Of a stretch of DNA of 15,920 nucleotides, positions 6,314 to 13,008 are shown one piece after another; the first letter of the stretch is position 1; every line of letters begins with the position of its first letter. Both the position numbers and the translations under genes were made by a program. The DNA is from an uncultured Mycoplasmatota bacterium (GTDB taxonomy: Bacteria > Bacillota_I > Bacilli_A > RF39 > UBA660), in assembly GCA_900549625.1 (NCBI GenBank), contig URPE01000025.1, forward strand, positions 1 to 15,920, read 5' to 3'. Under the pieces are notes generated by a model. It saw only the letters and a list, made by a program, of their open reading frames with translations. It did not search any database and had not been told where the DNA came from.

Positions 6314-7669
6314 ATGAAAAAATATGGAGTTTTATTAATTTTACTAGTGTTGCTAGTTGTGCCATTTAAAGCTAGGGCAGCCGAAATAACAACGGGCACT
6401 ATCAGTAACTTATCACATTGTGAAGATATCAATTTAGAAGATGACGGTACAGAAACCCAAAAATGTGTTTTCAAATACAAAGTTACTGGCAAAATTACCA
6501 AGACTAATGCAATTAAGATTACTTTAAGGCTTGAAAATACCAAAATAAAATCAGTTGAATTGGGTGCTGATTGGTCTATTAAAGAAAAATCTGATAATAT
6601 GTTATATTTTGAAACTTCAAAAACAAGTTTAGAAGGCGAATTTGTTGTTGCAACTGTGACATTTGTTAAAGTAGATACAGCTAATGATTGTAGGATTGAA
6701 TATTCTTGTGAGTATACTAAAATAGCAAGAAATTGTACTTATTTTAATGGTAAATATTATAATAAAAATGGTGAGATTACCGATGCCAAAACTTATCAAA
6801 AAGAATGTGAACCTCATCATTGCGTGATTTGGGAAGATGGCACTTACTTTGGTAAAGATGGTAATGTTACAACCAAAGAAACTTACGAAAAAGAATGTAC
6901 TGATGCTTATAAATGCCTTAAAAAAGATGGCAAATTTTATAATAAACAAGGTAAGGAAACAACCCCTTTACAATACCAAAAAGAATGTCTTATAAATAAA
7001 TGTGTTAAACTAAGTGATGGTACTTATTATGGCATAAATGGTAATATTGTAGATGAATCTACTTATAATACTGAATGCTCTAGTAACGAAGAAAAACACT
7101 ATTGCAAGATTATTGATAATAAATATTATGGTAAAAGTGGGGTACTAGTAGATAAATTGACTTATCAAAAAGAATGTGAAAAAAATTATTGTACAGTTAT
7201 TGGTGATACTTATTATGATAACGAAGGTAATATAACAACCAAAAGTGATTATGCTAAAAAATGTGGCAATACTAACAAATTTTATTGTACAGAAAAAGAT
7301 AATCAATATTATGGTATAAGTGGTAATGTTGTTAGTAAAGAAGTCTATCAAAAAGAATGTAGTAAAAAATCATGTGAAATCAAAGATGGTATTTACTATG
7401 ATAAGGATGGTAACGCGACAACTAAAAGTGATTATGCTAAAAATTGTTTAAATGAAATAACTAAATGTACTGAGTATGCTGATGGTACTTATAGCGATTC
7501 CAAAGGAAACATTGTTAGTAAAGAAGAATACTACAAATCTTGTGGAGTTGTAGATAACCCTAAAACTGGTTCATTTATCTCTTTTCTTATCATAATCATT
7601 GGTGGCATCCTTACCTGTGCTATATCATATTATGTAAGTAAACATGGAAAAATTTATAAAATTAATTAA
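6314..7669 (+). CDS. Secreted surface protein with nine two-cysteine repeats and an NPKTG sorting signal
   Basis: The 451-residue protein starts with a signal peptide (basic MKKY, hydrophobic core, probable cut near ARA-AE at about 23). Residues 24-135 look like a beta-sandwich-type domain with several Cys. Residues 141-410 hold nine tandem repeats, each starting and ending with Cys: 141-165, 170-195, 201-225, 230-255, 264-288, 293-317, 325-349, 354-378, 385-410. The consensus is C-x(3-6)-DG-x-YY-x3-G-x3-T/S-x3-Y-x3-C. The tail has NPKTG at 415-419, a hydrophobic helix (about 420-441) and a Lys-containing end, the layout of a sortase-processed wall protein. The paired Cys suggest a disulfide or metal-stabilised stalk. 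I do not recognise the repeat as a named family. No sortase gene is present here. The gene has its own promoter and terminator. Confidence 0.8.
   Translation: MKKYGVLLILLVLLVVPFKARAAEITTGTISNLSHCEDINLEDDGTETQKCVFKYKVTGKITKTNAIKITLRLENTKIKSVELGADWSIKEKSDNMLYFETSKTSLEGEFVVATVTFVKVDTANDCRIEYSCEYTKIARNCTYFNGKYYNKNGEITDAKTYQKECEPHHCVIWEDGTYFGKDGNVTTKETYEKECTDAYKCLKKDGKFYNKQGKETTPLQYQKECLINKCVKLSDGTYYGINGNIVDESTYNTECSSNEEKHYCKIIDNKYYGKSGVLVDKLTYQKECEKNYCTVIGDTYYDNEGNITTKSDYAKKCGNTNKFYCTEKDNQYYGISGNVVSKEVYQKECSKKSCEIKDGIYYDKDGNATTKSDYAKNCLNEITKCTEYADGTYSDSKGNIVSKEEYYKSCGVVDNPKTGSFISFLIIIIGGILTCAISYYVSKHGKIYKIN
6734..7543 (+). repeat. Nine in-frame tandem repeats of about 75-95 nt
   Basis: This segment encodes the nine Cys-to-Cys units of the surface protein. 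At DNA level the units share blocks such as TATCAAAAAGAATGT (repeated at several unit ends) and GATGGTACTTAT, but have diverged elsewhere. They are coding repeats of variable length and not a CRISPR array. Confidence 0.85.
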
Positions 7670-7696
7670 ATAACCTAGACACTGGTTATTTTTTTT
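7669..7696 (+). terminator. Intrinsic terminator after the surface protein gene
   Basis: Stem AATAACC (7669-7675) with GGTTATT (7684-7690), an 8-nt loop, and a run of eight T to 7696. The stem starts within the TAA stop codon of the gene. Confidence 0.8.
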
Positions 7697-7705
7697 CATA
7701 TTCTA
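7679..7705 (+). promoter_or_regulatory. Possible mother-cell (SigK-like) promoter before the coat gene
   Basis: AC at 7679-7680, 16 bp, then CATATTCTA at 7697-7705, which fits the known SigK pattern AC-N16/17-CATAnnnTA. The start would be near 7712, giving a very short leader with the AAAGGATGG ribosome binding site at 7712-7720. The motif is short and could occur by chance, and it overlaps the preceding terminator. Its position before a coat gene is the main support. Confidence 0.35.
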
Positions 7706-7726
7706 CTATAGAAAGGATGGACAAAT

Positions 7727-8041
7727 ATGATGAAAAATAAAAATTGTGAAAGAGATAACATATCCATGAACTACCAAAGTGCATTTGGCTATAATATGCC
7801 TAATATAGAAAACTGCATGCCACCATGCCCACCATCTTGTAATGCAGAGTGTGAGCCTATTTGTGAATGTCCACAAAATAGAGTATGTCATAGAACTATG
7901 AATTATAATGTGCCTCATATTATTCCTATGCATACAACAGTAGTTAATCACCATGTTTATAATCATACCTATACCCCAGTATATTCATATTCTGAAGTAG
8001 ATGAAGTATCAAATGTATACCAAGATAGATGCTGTAAATAG
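7727..8041 (+). CDS. CotD-like inner spore coat protein
   Basis: A 104-residue protein, rich in Cys, His, Pro, Asn and Tyr, with no signal peptide or membrane segment. Residues 64-82 (PHIIPMHTT-VVNHHVYNHTY) align with the signature of B. subtilis CotD, PHIHPQHTTNVNHQ followed by an aromatic/His stretch; the ending in Cys-Cys-Lys and the Cys/Pro-rich N-terminal half also fit coat proteins. CotD is an inner spore coat component made in the mother cell. A start at the second ATG (7730) is possible. The gene lies between two terminators, so it is monocistronic, with a possible SigK-type promoter. The family call comes from recall of CotD and is good but not certain. Confidence 0.75.
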   Translation: MMKNKNCERDNISMNYQSAFGYNMPNIENCMPPCPPSCNAECEPICECPQNRVCHRTMNYNVPHIIPMHTTVVNHHVYNHTYTPVYSYSEVDEVSNVYQDRCCK

Positions 8042-8071
8042 AAATTGCTCAAATAAGTAATTTCTTTTTTT
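8041..8071 (+). terminator. Intrinsic terminator after the coat gene
   Basis: Stem GAAATTGCT (8041-8049) with AGTAATTTC (8056-8064), 9 bp with one G-T wobble, 6-nt loop, then seven T. Confidence 0.8.
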
Positions 8072-8101
8072 AATATACATAAAATTACAATAGGTGATAC
8101 T

Positions 8102-8539
8102 ATGAATTTAAATAATAAAGAATTATCCTTTTTTCTTCGTTACCTTTATAGTTCTAAAGAAAGTATATTAACACTTATTAATCAATATTTATATCAAACT
8201 ATTATTGTTAAAAATCAAAGATTATTAAAAACCCTAAATCACCTATTAGAACAAGAAATAATCCATCTTAGAATTTTAGGCCATATTTTAGATAAATTAG
8301 GTGAGTATCCAATATTTGCTATACTAGATTGTGAAAAAGAAATATATTTTAATACCTATGCTATTTACTATGATAAAGATGAAAAAACTATTATGGCAAT
8401 TGATGAAGAACTAATAAATAAAATTATTAATAATTTAAAACTAGTTATTAAAACAATTAAAGATAAAACAATTAATAACTATTTAATTAGTATTTTAAAA
8501 GACGAATATAAACATTTAGAAGAACTAAAAAACATTTAA
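8102..8539 (+). CDS. Small ferritin-like diiron/dimanganese protein, possibly spore-associated
   Basis: A 145-residue, almost all-helical protein. It shows the ligand pattern of the ferritin/rubrerythrin/Mn-catalase fold: Glu20 in helix 1, E52-x-x-H55 in helix 2, Glu102/103 in helix 3, and E135-x-x-H138 near the C-terminus. That is two ExxH motifs placed as in a four-helix metal-carboxylate bundle. The length is short, like the minimal ferritin-like domains and the CotJC/Mn-catalase-like coat proteins of sporeformers. The ribosome binding site AGGTGA lies 6 nt before the ATG. It sits between the coat gene and dnaB and may belong to sporulation or peroxide defence. The fold is a reasoned inference; the exact family and metal are unknown. 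Confidence 0.6.
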   Translation: MNLNNKELSFFLRYLYSSKESILTLINQYLYQTIIVKNQRLLKTLNHLLEQEIIHLRILGHILDKLGEYPIFAILDCEKEIYFNTYAIYYDKDEKTIMAIDEELINKIINNLKLVIKTIKDKTINNYLISILKDEYKHLEELKNI

Positions 8540-8542
8540 CCC

Positions 8543-8570
8543 TTGTTTTTTTTTTGTAGTATTTTATAAT
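8543..8570 (+). promoter_or_regulatory. Sigma-A promoter of dnaB-dnaI
   Basis: TTGTTT (8543-8548) and TATAAT (8565-8570) with 16 bp between. The predicted start at about 8577 falls after the ATG at 8572, which supports the ATG at 8587 as the real start. The leader is very short (about 10 nt), carrying only the AGGTGA. Confidence 0.55.
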
Positions 8571-8586
8571 AATGATAGGTGATTTC

Positions 8587-9870
8587 ATGAAGGCAATTAC
8601 ATTACTACCAGCTGATAAATATTTAGTTGTTAATAAAACCATACTTACTGAAGAAGATAGAAAATACGTTGTTAGTCTCTATGAACCTATTATTGGCAGT
8701 GATGCAGTAAGCTTATATCTTACTTTGTGGCGGGATTTAGACAGGTTATCCTTTGTAAGTCCAGATTATAATCATCATCACTTAATGACTCTTCTAAAAC
8801 TTAGTTTAGAAAATATAAAATTAGCCCGTAAATCTCTAGAAGCTATTGGTCTATTAAAAACTTATTTTCAAGCTGGTGAACCTAATAGTTATGTTTATGA
8901 ATTATATTCACCTATGAATCCTAAAGAATTTTTTGCTCATCCTATATTCAATGTTGTTTTATATAATAACATTGGTTCAATTGAATACGAAAACTTAAAA
9001 AAAGAATTTTGTCCTGTTCTTATATCTTTAAAAGACTATACAGATATTACTACTAATTTTGATGAACTATATAAATCTAGTAGTGAACAAGTAAGCTTTG
9101 AAGCTATTGGTAAAGAAACAAGAGATATTGTTATGAGTGATAAAATAGACTTTGACCTTTTAATATCTAGTCTACCTAAAGGCTTTGTAAACGAAAAAAC
9201 TTTTAGTAAACGTATGAAAGAACTAATTAATAACCTTTCTTTTGCATATGACTTAGATACATTAAAAATGTGTGAGATAATAAGAATTTCTGTTAATGAA
9301 AAAGGTTTTATTGATAAAAACACATTAAGAATACAAGCACGTAAATACTATCAATTTAATCATCAAGGTAAACTACCAACCATTGTTTATCGTAGTCAAC
9401 CAGAATATTTAAAAAGTCCTAAGGGTGATACTTCTAAAAAAGGAAGAATAATAGAAGTTTTTGAAAATACCACTCCTTACGATTTTTTAGCTAGTAAATA
9501 TAAATCTGGTACACCTACGCAAAGAGACTTAAGATTACTAGAATACTTATTAGTAGATATAGAGCTAAAGCCTGCTGTTGTAAACGTTTTAATAGATTAT
9601 GTTTTAAAGAAAAACAACAATAAATTAAATCAAGCATTTGTTGAAACTATCGCCGGTCAATGGAAAAGACTTCATGTTGAAACCGCTAAAGATGCGATGG
9701 AAGTAGCAGAAAAAGAACACAAAAAATATACAACCAAACTTCAAAAAGAAACCAATAAAAAAATTACTAATGAAACACCAGTTTGGTTTGATGCTAATAT
9801 TAAAAAAGAACAACTTAGTGAAAAAGAAACAAAAGAATTAGAAACTATGTTAAATAAATACAATGACTAA
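8587..9870 (+). CDS. dnaB: Replication initiation and membrane attachment protein DnaB (DnaD-like)
   Basis: A 427-residue protein beginning MKAITLLPADKYLVVNKT, with N-terminal winged-helix content (VSLYEPIIGSDAVSLYLTLW) and C-terminal DnaD/DnaB-type helices (DFLASKYKSGTPTQRDLRLL near residues 299-318; WKRLHVETAKDAMEVAE later). This is the Bacillota DnaB, a helicase-loader partner and not the replicative helicase. In the Bacilli it helps load DnaC helicase at oriC and during restart. The upstream in-frame ATG at 8572 precedes the predicted transcription start, and AGGTGA lies 5-6 nt before 8587. The dnaI gene follows after 14 bases, the usual gene pair. The C-terminus is Lys/Glu-rich and probably coiled. 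Confidence 0.9.
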   Translation: MKAITLLPADKYLVVNKTILTEEDRKYVVSLYEPIIGSDAVSLYLTLWRDLDRLSFVSPDYNHHHLMTLLKLSLENIKLARKSLEAIGLLKTYFQAGEPNSYVYELYSPMNPKEFFAHPIFNVVLYNNIGSIEYENLKKEFCPVLISLKDYTDITTNFDELYKSSSEQVSFEAIGKETRDIVMSDKIDFDLLISSLPKGFVNEKTFSKRMKELINNLSFAYDLDTLKMCEIIRISVNEKGFIDKNTLRIQARKYYQFNHQGKLPTIVYRSQPEYLKSPKGDTSKKGRIIEVFENTTPYDFLASKYKSGTPTQRDLRLLEYLLVDIELKPAVVNVLIDYVLKKNNNKLNQAFVETIAGQWKRLHVETAKDAMEVAEKEHKKYTTKLQKETNKKITNETPVWFDANIKKEQLSEKETKELETMLNKYND

Positions 9871-9884
9871 AGAAAGAGGTATCT

Positions 9885-10757
9885 ATGAATTTTCATTATA
9901 ATAAAGAAGAATTAGAAAAAAATTATGAAGAAGCAATTAAAAATAAAGCTTTAAAAGAACTAATTATCCATATTGGTTTAACTAAAGAAGAGGCTATGAC
10001 TAAAATCACTAAATTAGAAGACACATTAAAAGAAATAGCTAACTGTAAAAATTGTAAAGGACTATATACTTGTAAAAATGCTTATCTTGGTCATGTTAGT
10101 GTTTTAAAAAAAGAAAATGATAAAGTATATGCAACATACGTGCCTTGTAAATATAAAAGAGTAGAATATCTTAGTCACTTAAAACATTTAAGCGAAGAAG
10201 ATGCGGTTGCCAAAGCTAGAATGAAAGATATTGATGTAACTGATTACAATCGTAAAGAAGTTATTAAATGGTTAGATGATTTTTATTCTAATTATGATTT
10301 CTCTAAACCTTCTAAAGGCTTATATCTCCATGGTAACTTTGGCTGTGGTAAAACTTTTCTTATCAGTGCTTTATTGCACGAATTACAAATCAAAAAAAAT
10401 GCTAAAATATTAATTATATATTTTCCAGAAATACTAAGAGAATTAAAAAATGACTGGGAAACATACGATTACAAAATAAAACAATATATGACTTGTGATA
10501 TATTATGTATTGATGATATTGGGGCTGAAAAAGTAAGTGAATGGAGTAGAGATGAAGTTTTAGGTTCTATCTTACAATATCGTATGAACAATTCTCTAAC
10601 TACATTTTTTACTTCCAATCTTAATTTAAAAGAACTAGAAAATCATTTTATGTCTAATACAAGTAGTGATGAAACTATTAAAGCAAGAAGAATTATGGAA
10701 AGAATAAAACAACTTACAATAGATATGGAACTTATTAGTGAAAACAGAAGAAATTAA
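9885..10757 (+). CDS. dnaI: Primosomal helicase loader DnaI
   Basis: A 290-residue AAA+ ATPase of the DnaC/DnaI family. The N-terminal part has C54, C57, C63, H70 and C88, matching the zinc-binding module of Gram-positive DnaI that contacts the replicative helicase. The ATPase part has Walker A GNFGCGKT at 150-157, Walker B ILCIDD at 206-211 and a sensor-1-like TSN at 243-245. It loads the replicative helicase together with DnaB and DnaD. AGAGG precedes the ATG. It is cotranscribed with dnaB and ended by a terminator. Confidence 0.95.
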   Translation: MNFHYNKEELEKNYEEAIKNKALKELIIHIGLTKEEAMTKITKLEDTLKEIANCKNCKGLYTCKNAYLGHVSVLKKENDKVYATYVPCKYKRVEYLSHLKHLSEEDAVAKARMKDIDVTDYNRKEVIKWLDDFYSNYDFSKPSKGLYLHGNFGCGKTFLISALLHELQIKKNAKILIIYFPEILRELKNDWETYDYKIKQYMTCDILCIDDIGAEKVSEWSRDEVLGSILQYRMNNSLTTFFTSNLNLKELENHFMSNTSSDETIKARRIMERIKQLTIDMELISENRRN

Positions 10758-10761
10758 ATAT

Positions 10762-10789
10762 AAAGGCTTGAATAAAAGAGTCTTTTTTT
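10762..10789 (+). terminator. Terminator after dnaI
   Basis: Stem AAAGGCT (10762-10768) with AGTCTTT (10779-10785), one G-T wobble, 10-nt loop, T-run to 10789. It overlaps the -35 region of the next promoter. Confidence 0.7.
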
Positions 10790-10797
10790 GCTATAAT
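10768..10797 (+). promoter_or_regulatory. Promoter of the 567-residue secreted protein
   Basis: TTGAAT (10768-10773) and TATAAT (10792-10797), 18 bp apart, with the -35 inside the dnaI terminator. Just downstream, CTCATAT-AGA-ATATGAG (10801-10817) is a perfect 7-bp inverted repeat. Its right arm runs into the ribosome binding site GAGGGA (10815-10820). Confidence 0.5.
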
Positions 10798-10825
10798 TGA
10801 CTCATATAGAATATGAGGGATACGT

Positions 10826-12529
10826 ATGCGATTAAAATATAAAATAAGTTTAGCAATAATATTATTATTGATGGTAGGCTGCTTTATGACTTATCAAAGC
10901 TATGCTTTATATGTAGCTAATTTAAGTGGTAATGATAACAACTTAAATATTGGTTGTTTTGCTATTGAATTTAGTGAATCATCTAGTTCTATCTCACTTG
11001 ATAATACTTATCCTATTAGTGATACCAAAGGTCTTACTATTGCGCCCTATACATTTACAATAACTAATAAATGCACAACTGATGCTTCTTATAGTGTTAT
11101 ACTTAGTTCTTTAACTACTAATGGTATTGGTGATAATAATATAAAATATGTAATTTATGAAAATACAAAACCAAGTTCAGGTACACTTCTTACAAGTGCA
11201 ACCTCTTACACAGATACTTCTAATTTAGCTAATGTAAAAAACAGAAAAAACTCTTATCAAGTAGCAACAGGTAGTTTAAAAGGTGCTCCTGAAGAAAATG
11301 GCACTGGTGGCTCTAAAACATATAATTTAATATTATGGCTAGATGAAGCAACAGGCAACGAGGCTATGGGTAAGTCATTTAATGCTAATATAAACATTGT
11401 TTCAGTTGCTCATGAACCACAGAATATCGCAGATTCTATAAAAGTTATAGCTTCAACTAGTAGTGATTTAGAAAATGACGAATTTGGTAATACAAGATAT
11501 ATTGGAAAAAATCCAAATAACTATGTATGGTTTGATGAACAAGTATATCAATATGATACATATTCTTTAATGTATGGTGGTGAGTACTATGGACTAGCTG
11601 TAAATACAACATTAGAAGAATGTCAAAATGCAATAACTGATGAAGGACTAGATGGTGACGCGGATGCTGAGTGTAAAAAAGAGCATTCAAAAGGAGATAA
11701 GATATTGTGGCGAATCATTGGAGTTATGAAGGACATAGATGATGGCACAGGAAACAAAAGTGACAGAGTAAAATTAATAAGAGCTGACTCTATAGGTAGT
11801 TATTCATGGGACACAAGTGAATCTAGTATCAATAGTGGTTATGGCGTTAACGAATGGAGTCAATCAAAATTAATGAAATTATTAAATCCAGGCTATGAAA
11901 GTGAAACAGTAGGTGGGTCTTTATACTGGAATGATCAGTCTGGAAAATGTTATATCACTGACAATAATGGAACAACAAGTTGTAATTTTACAAGTACAGG
12001 TATCAAAGACAAATTAAAAGCATTAATAAGTGATGCTGTATGGAATACAGGAGCATCAACGACAAGTAATCAAATAGCAAGTAAATTTTATACAGAAGAA
12101 CGAGGAACTAGAAATGGCAAAATATGTCCAAGTGGAAAGCATTGTACAGACACAGTAGGAAGAAGAACTACATGGACCGGAAAAGTAGGCTTAATGTATC
12201 CAAGTGATTATGGCTATGCCACAAGTGGAGGTAGTACAACAGATCGAGCAACATGTTTAAATACAAACTTATCCAGTTGGAATTCTAGCATTGTAAGTGA
12301 TTGTAAAAATAATGACTGGCTATTTAACAGTTCTTATCAATGGACATTATCGCCGGTTGCGTCCTCTTTCAATGCGGACCATGTGTTCTATGTGAACGAC
12401 TATGGCCCTGTCAGCAACATCTATGCGATGGTCGACAATGGGGTTCGTCCCGTCGTTTATCTGGCATCGAATGTGAAAATATCAGGAGGAGAAGGGACAA
12501 GTAAATCACCATTTATACTTGAACTGTAG
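10826..12529 (+). CDS. Secreted protein with C-type-lectin/FGE-like C-terminus; candidate DGR target
   Basis: A 567-residue protein. Residues 1-28 are a signal peptide or membrane anchor (KISLAIILLLMVGCFMTYQS). Residues 29-200 are beta-rich, with LYVANLSGNDNNLNIGCF and TITNKC typical of TasA/camelysin-like surface proteins of uncultured Bacilli. From about 290 (WRIIGV at 295) comes a second domain with many Trp, Gly and Cys, including GLMYPSDYGYATSGGS (455-470), WTLSP (506-510) and NGVRPVVYL (538-546). It ends without a wall-sorting motif. I recall this domain type from gut Firmicutes surface proteins related to formylglycine-generating-enzyme/C-type-lectin folds used as DGR targets. The codons for residues 509-550 are abruptly GC-rich and NNC-rich. 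The likely role is extracellular binding with a diversified face; the ligand is unknown. GAGGGA lies 5 nt before the ATG. Confidence 0.8.
   Translation: MRLKYKISLAIILLLMVGCFMTYQSYALYVANLSGNDNNLNIGCFAIEFSESSSSISLDNTYPISDTKGLTIAPYTFTITNKCTTDASYSVILSSLTTNGIGDNNIKYVIYENTKPSSGTLLTSATSYTDTSNLANVKNRKNSYQVATGSLKGAPEENGTGGSKTYNLILWLDEATGNEAMGKSFNANINIVSVAHEPQNIADSIKVIASTSSDLENDEFGNTRYIGKNPNNYVWFDEQVYQYDTYSLMYGGEYYGLAVNTTLEECQNAITDEGLDGDADAECKKEHSKGDKILWRIIGVMKDIDDGTGNKSDRVKLIRADSIGSYSWDTSESSINSGYGVNEWSQSKLMKLLNPGYESETVGGSLYWNDQSGKCYITDNNGTTSCNFTSTGIKDKLKALISDAVWNTGASTTSNQIASKFYTEERGTRNGKICPSGKHCTDTVGRRTTWTGKVGLMYPSDYGYATSGGSTTDRATCLNTNLSSWNSSIVSDCKNNDWLFNSSYQWTLSPVASSFNADHVFYVNDYGPVSNIYAMVDNGVRPVVYLASNVKISGGEGTSKSPFILEL
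12350..12475 (+). other. Candidate DGR variable region (VR) inside the coding sequence
   Basis: The block has about 53% GC by hand count (bases 12351-12470), against about 30% in the adjacent coding sequence. A is about 19% across 12362-12463. About 15 of its 42 codons end in C (TCC, TTC, GAC, GGC, GTC, AGC, AAC, ATC), as expected when AAC codons of a template are mutated at A positions. At the 3' side, 12440-12458 (GGGGTTCG to GTCGTTT) contains no A, as expected of the invariant IMH end of a VR. The frame is continuous and the protein family continues on both sides. The template repeat and reverse transcriptase are not in this window, so the call is an inference. Confidence 0.6.
12498..12521 (+). 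other. Hairpin just downstream of the candidate VR
   Basis: CAAGTA with TACTTG forms a 6-bp stem that continues as AAT/ATT after a TA bulge, around the 4-nt loop CACC, within the last codons of the gene. Some DGRs have a hairpin or cruciform with a 4-nt loop shortly after the VR. This one is imperfect and AT-rich, so chance is possible. Confidence 0.3.
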
Positions 12530-12600
12530 TTGCTGATCCACGAGGCGTTTAGTATATTAGCCATAGAGCCGTCTAGGCGAAGCTTAGGGTCGGGCAAATT
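12530..12600. other. GC-rich non-coding block after the secreted protein gene
   Basis: About 70 bases at 50% GC between the TAG stop and a return to A-rich DNA. It contains the hairpin CTAGGC-GAA-GCTTAG (12573-12587, one G-T pair), whose tip is the very stable mini-hairpin sequence GCGAAGC. No T-run follows, so it is not a standard terminator, and I find no ORF in it. It may belong with the candidate VR as a cassette or be a structured RNA element. Confidence 0.5.
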
Positions 12601-12635
12601 TAAAAAAGAAAGAAAATAGTTTAGTAGGTGAAAAA

Positions 12636-12983
12636 ATGATGTTAACAGAAAATATGTTATGTAAACATTTTAAAGGTCAAGATATTTATGATAAAAACAT
12701 ATATCGAATATTAAAAACTAATGTTACTGGTTCATCAGTTGATTGGGCTAATGTTATTTATACTGGTGATAATGATGCCAAGTTATCTAGCGACTTAGTA
12801 ATCTATCAAAATATAATTGATGGCAAAATCTTTGCCCGTGAATATGCTGATTTAATATCCGTGTTATCTGAAGAAAAACAAGTCACTTATAAGCAAATTC
12901 ATCGTGTAGAACCGCTAAGTGAAGAAGAGATAAACATAGTAACCCAAAAAGAATTTATTAAAACACGAAAAAAACATTATTAA
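12636..12983 (+). CDS. DUF1653-like small protein
   Basis: A 115-residue soluble protein. The start LCKHFKG, the middle LVIYQNIIDGKIFAREYADL, and the later VTYKQIHRVEPLSEEE resemble the DUF1653 pattern (Y-R/K-H-F/Y-KG ... hxVYxxLY ... hWVRPxxMF). The function of that domain is unknown. AGGTG lies 4-5 nt before tandem ATG codons at 12636 and 12639. It stands alone between the secreted protein gene and a strong bidirectional terminator. The C-terminus is basic (KTRKKHY). The family call is moderate. Confidence 0.65.
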   Translation: MMLTENMLCKHFKGQDIYDKNIYRILKTNVTGSSVDWANVIYTGDNDAKLSSDLVIYQNIIDGKIFAREYADLISVLSEEKQVTYKQIHRVEPLSEEEINIVTQKEFIKTRKKHY

Positions 12984-13001
12984 CGAAAAATAATGTTTTT
13001 T
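12969..13001. terminator. Bidirectional terminator
   Basis: A perfect 13-bp stem, AAAAAACATTATT (12969-12981) with AATAATGTTTTTT (12989-13001), and a 7-nt loop. The A-run before and T-run after let it act on either strand. The stop codon TAA of the upstream gene lies at the stem-loop border. Confidence 0.8.
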
Positions 13002-13008
13002 CTGCCAT

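Noticed and set aside
6629..7351. Minus-strand ORFs of 68-106 codons opposite the cysteine-repeat gene
   Set aside because: Ile/Phe/Thr-rich shadows produced by the AT-rich coding repeats; no ribosome binding sites and no family resemblance.
6734..7543. Regularly spaced repeats resembling a CRISPR array
   Set aside because: The units are in-frame, unequal in length and diverged, and they encode Cys-DG-YY modules of one protein.
7706..7966. 86-codon minus-strand ORF opposite the coat gene
   Set aside because: Antisense shadow of a His/Asn/Met-rich coding sequence; the plus strand has the ribosome binding site, terminators and CotD similarity.
12350..12475. Assembly join as explanation of the GC-rich block
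   Set aside because: The frame stays open and the lectin-like domain continues through both borders (WTLSP before, GVRPVVYL and the normal C-terminus after), unlike the true junction at about 15418.
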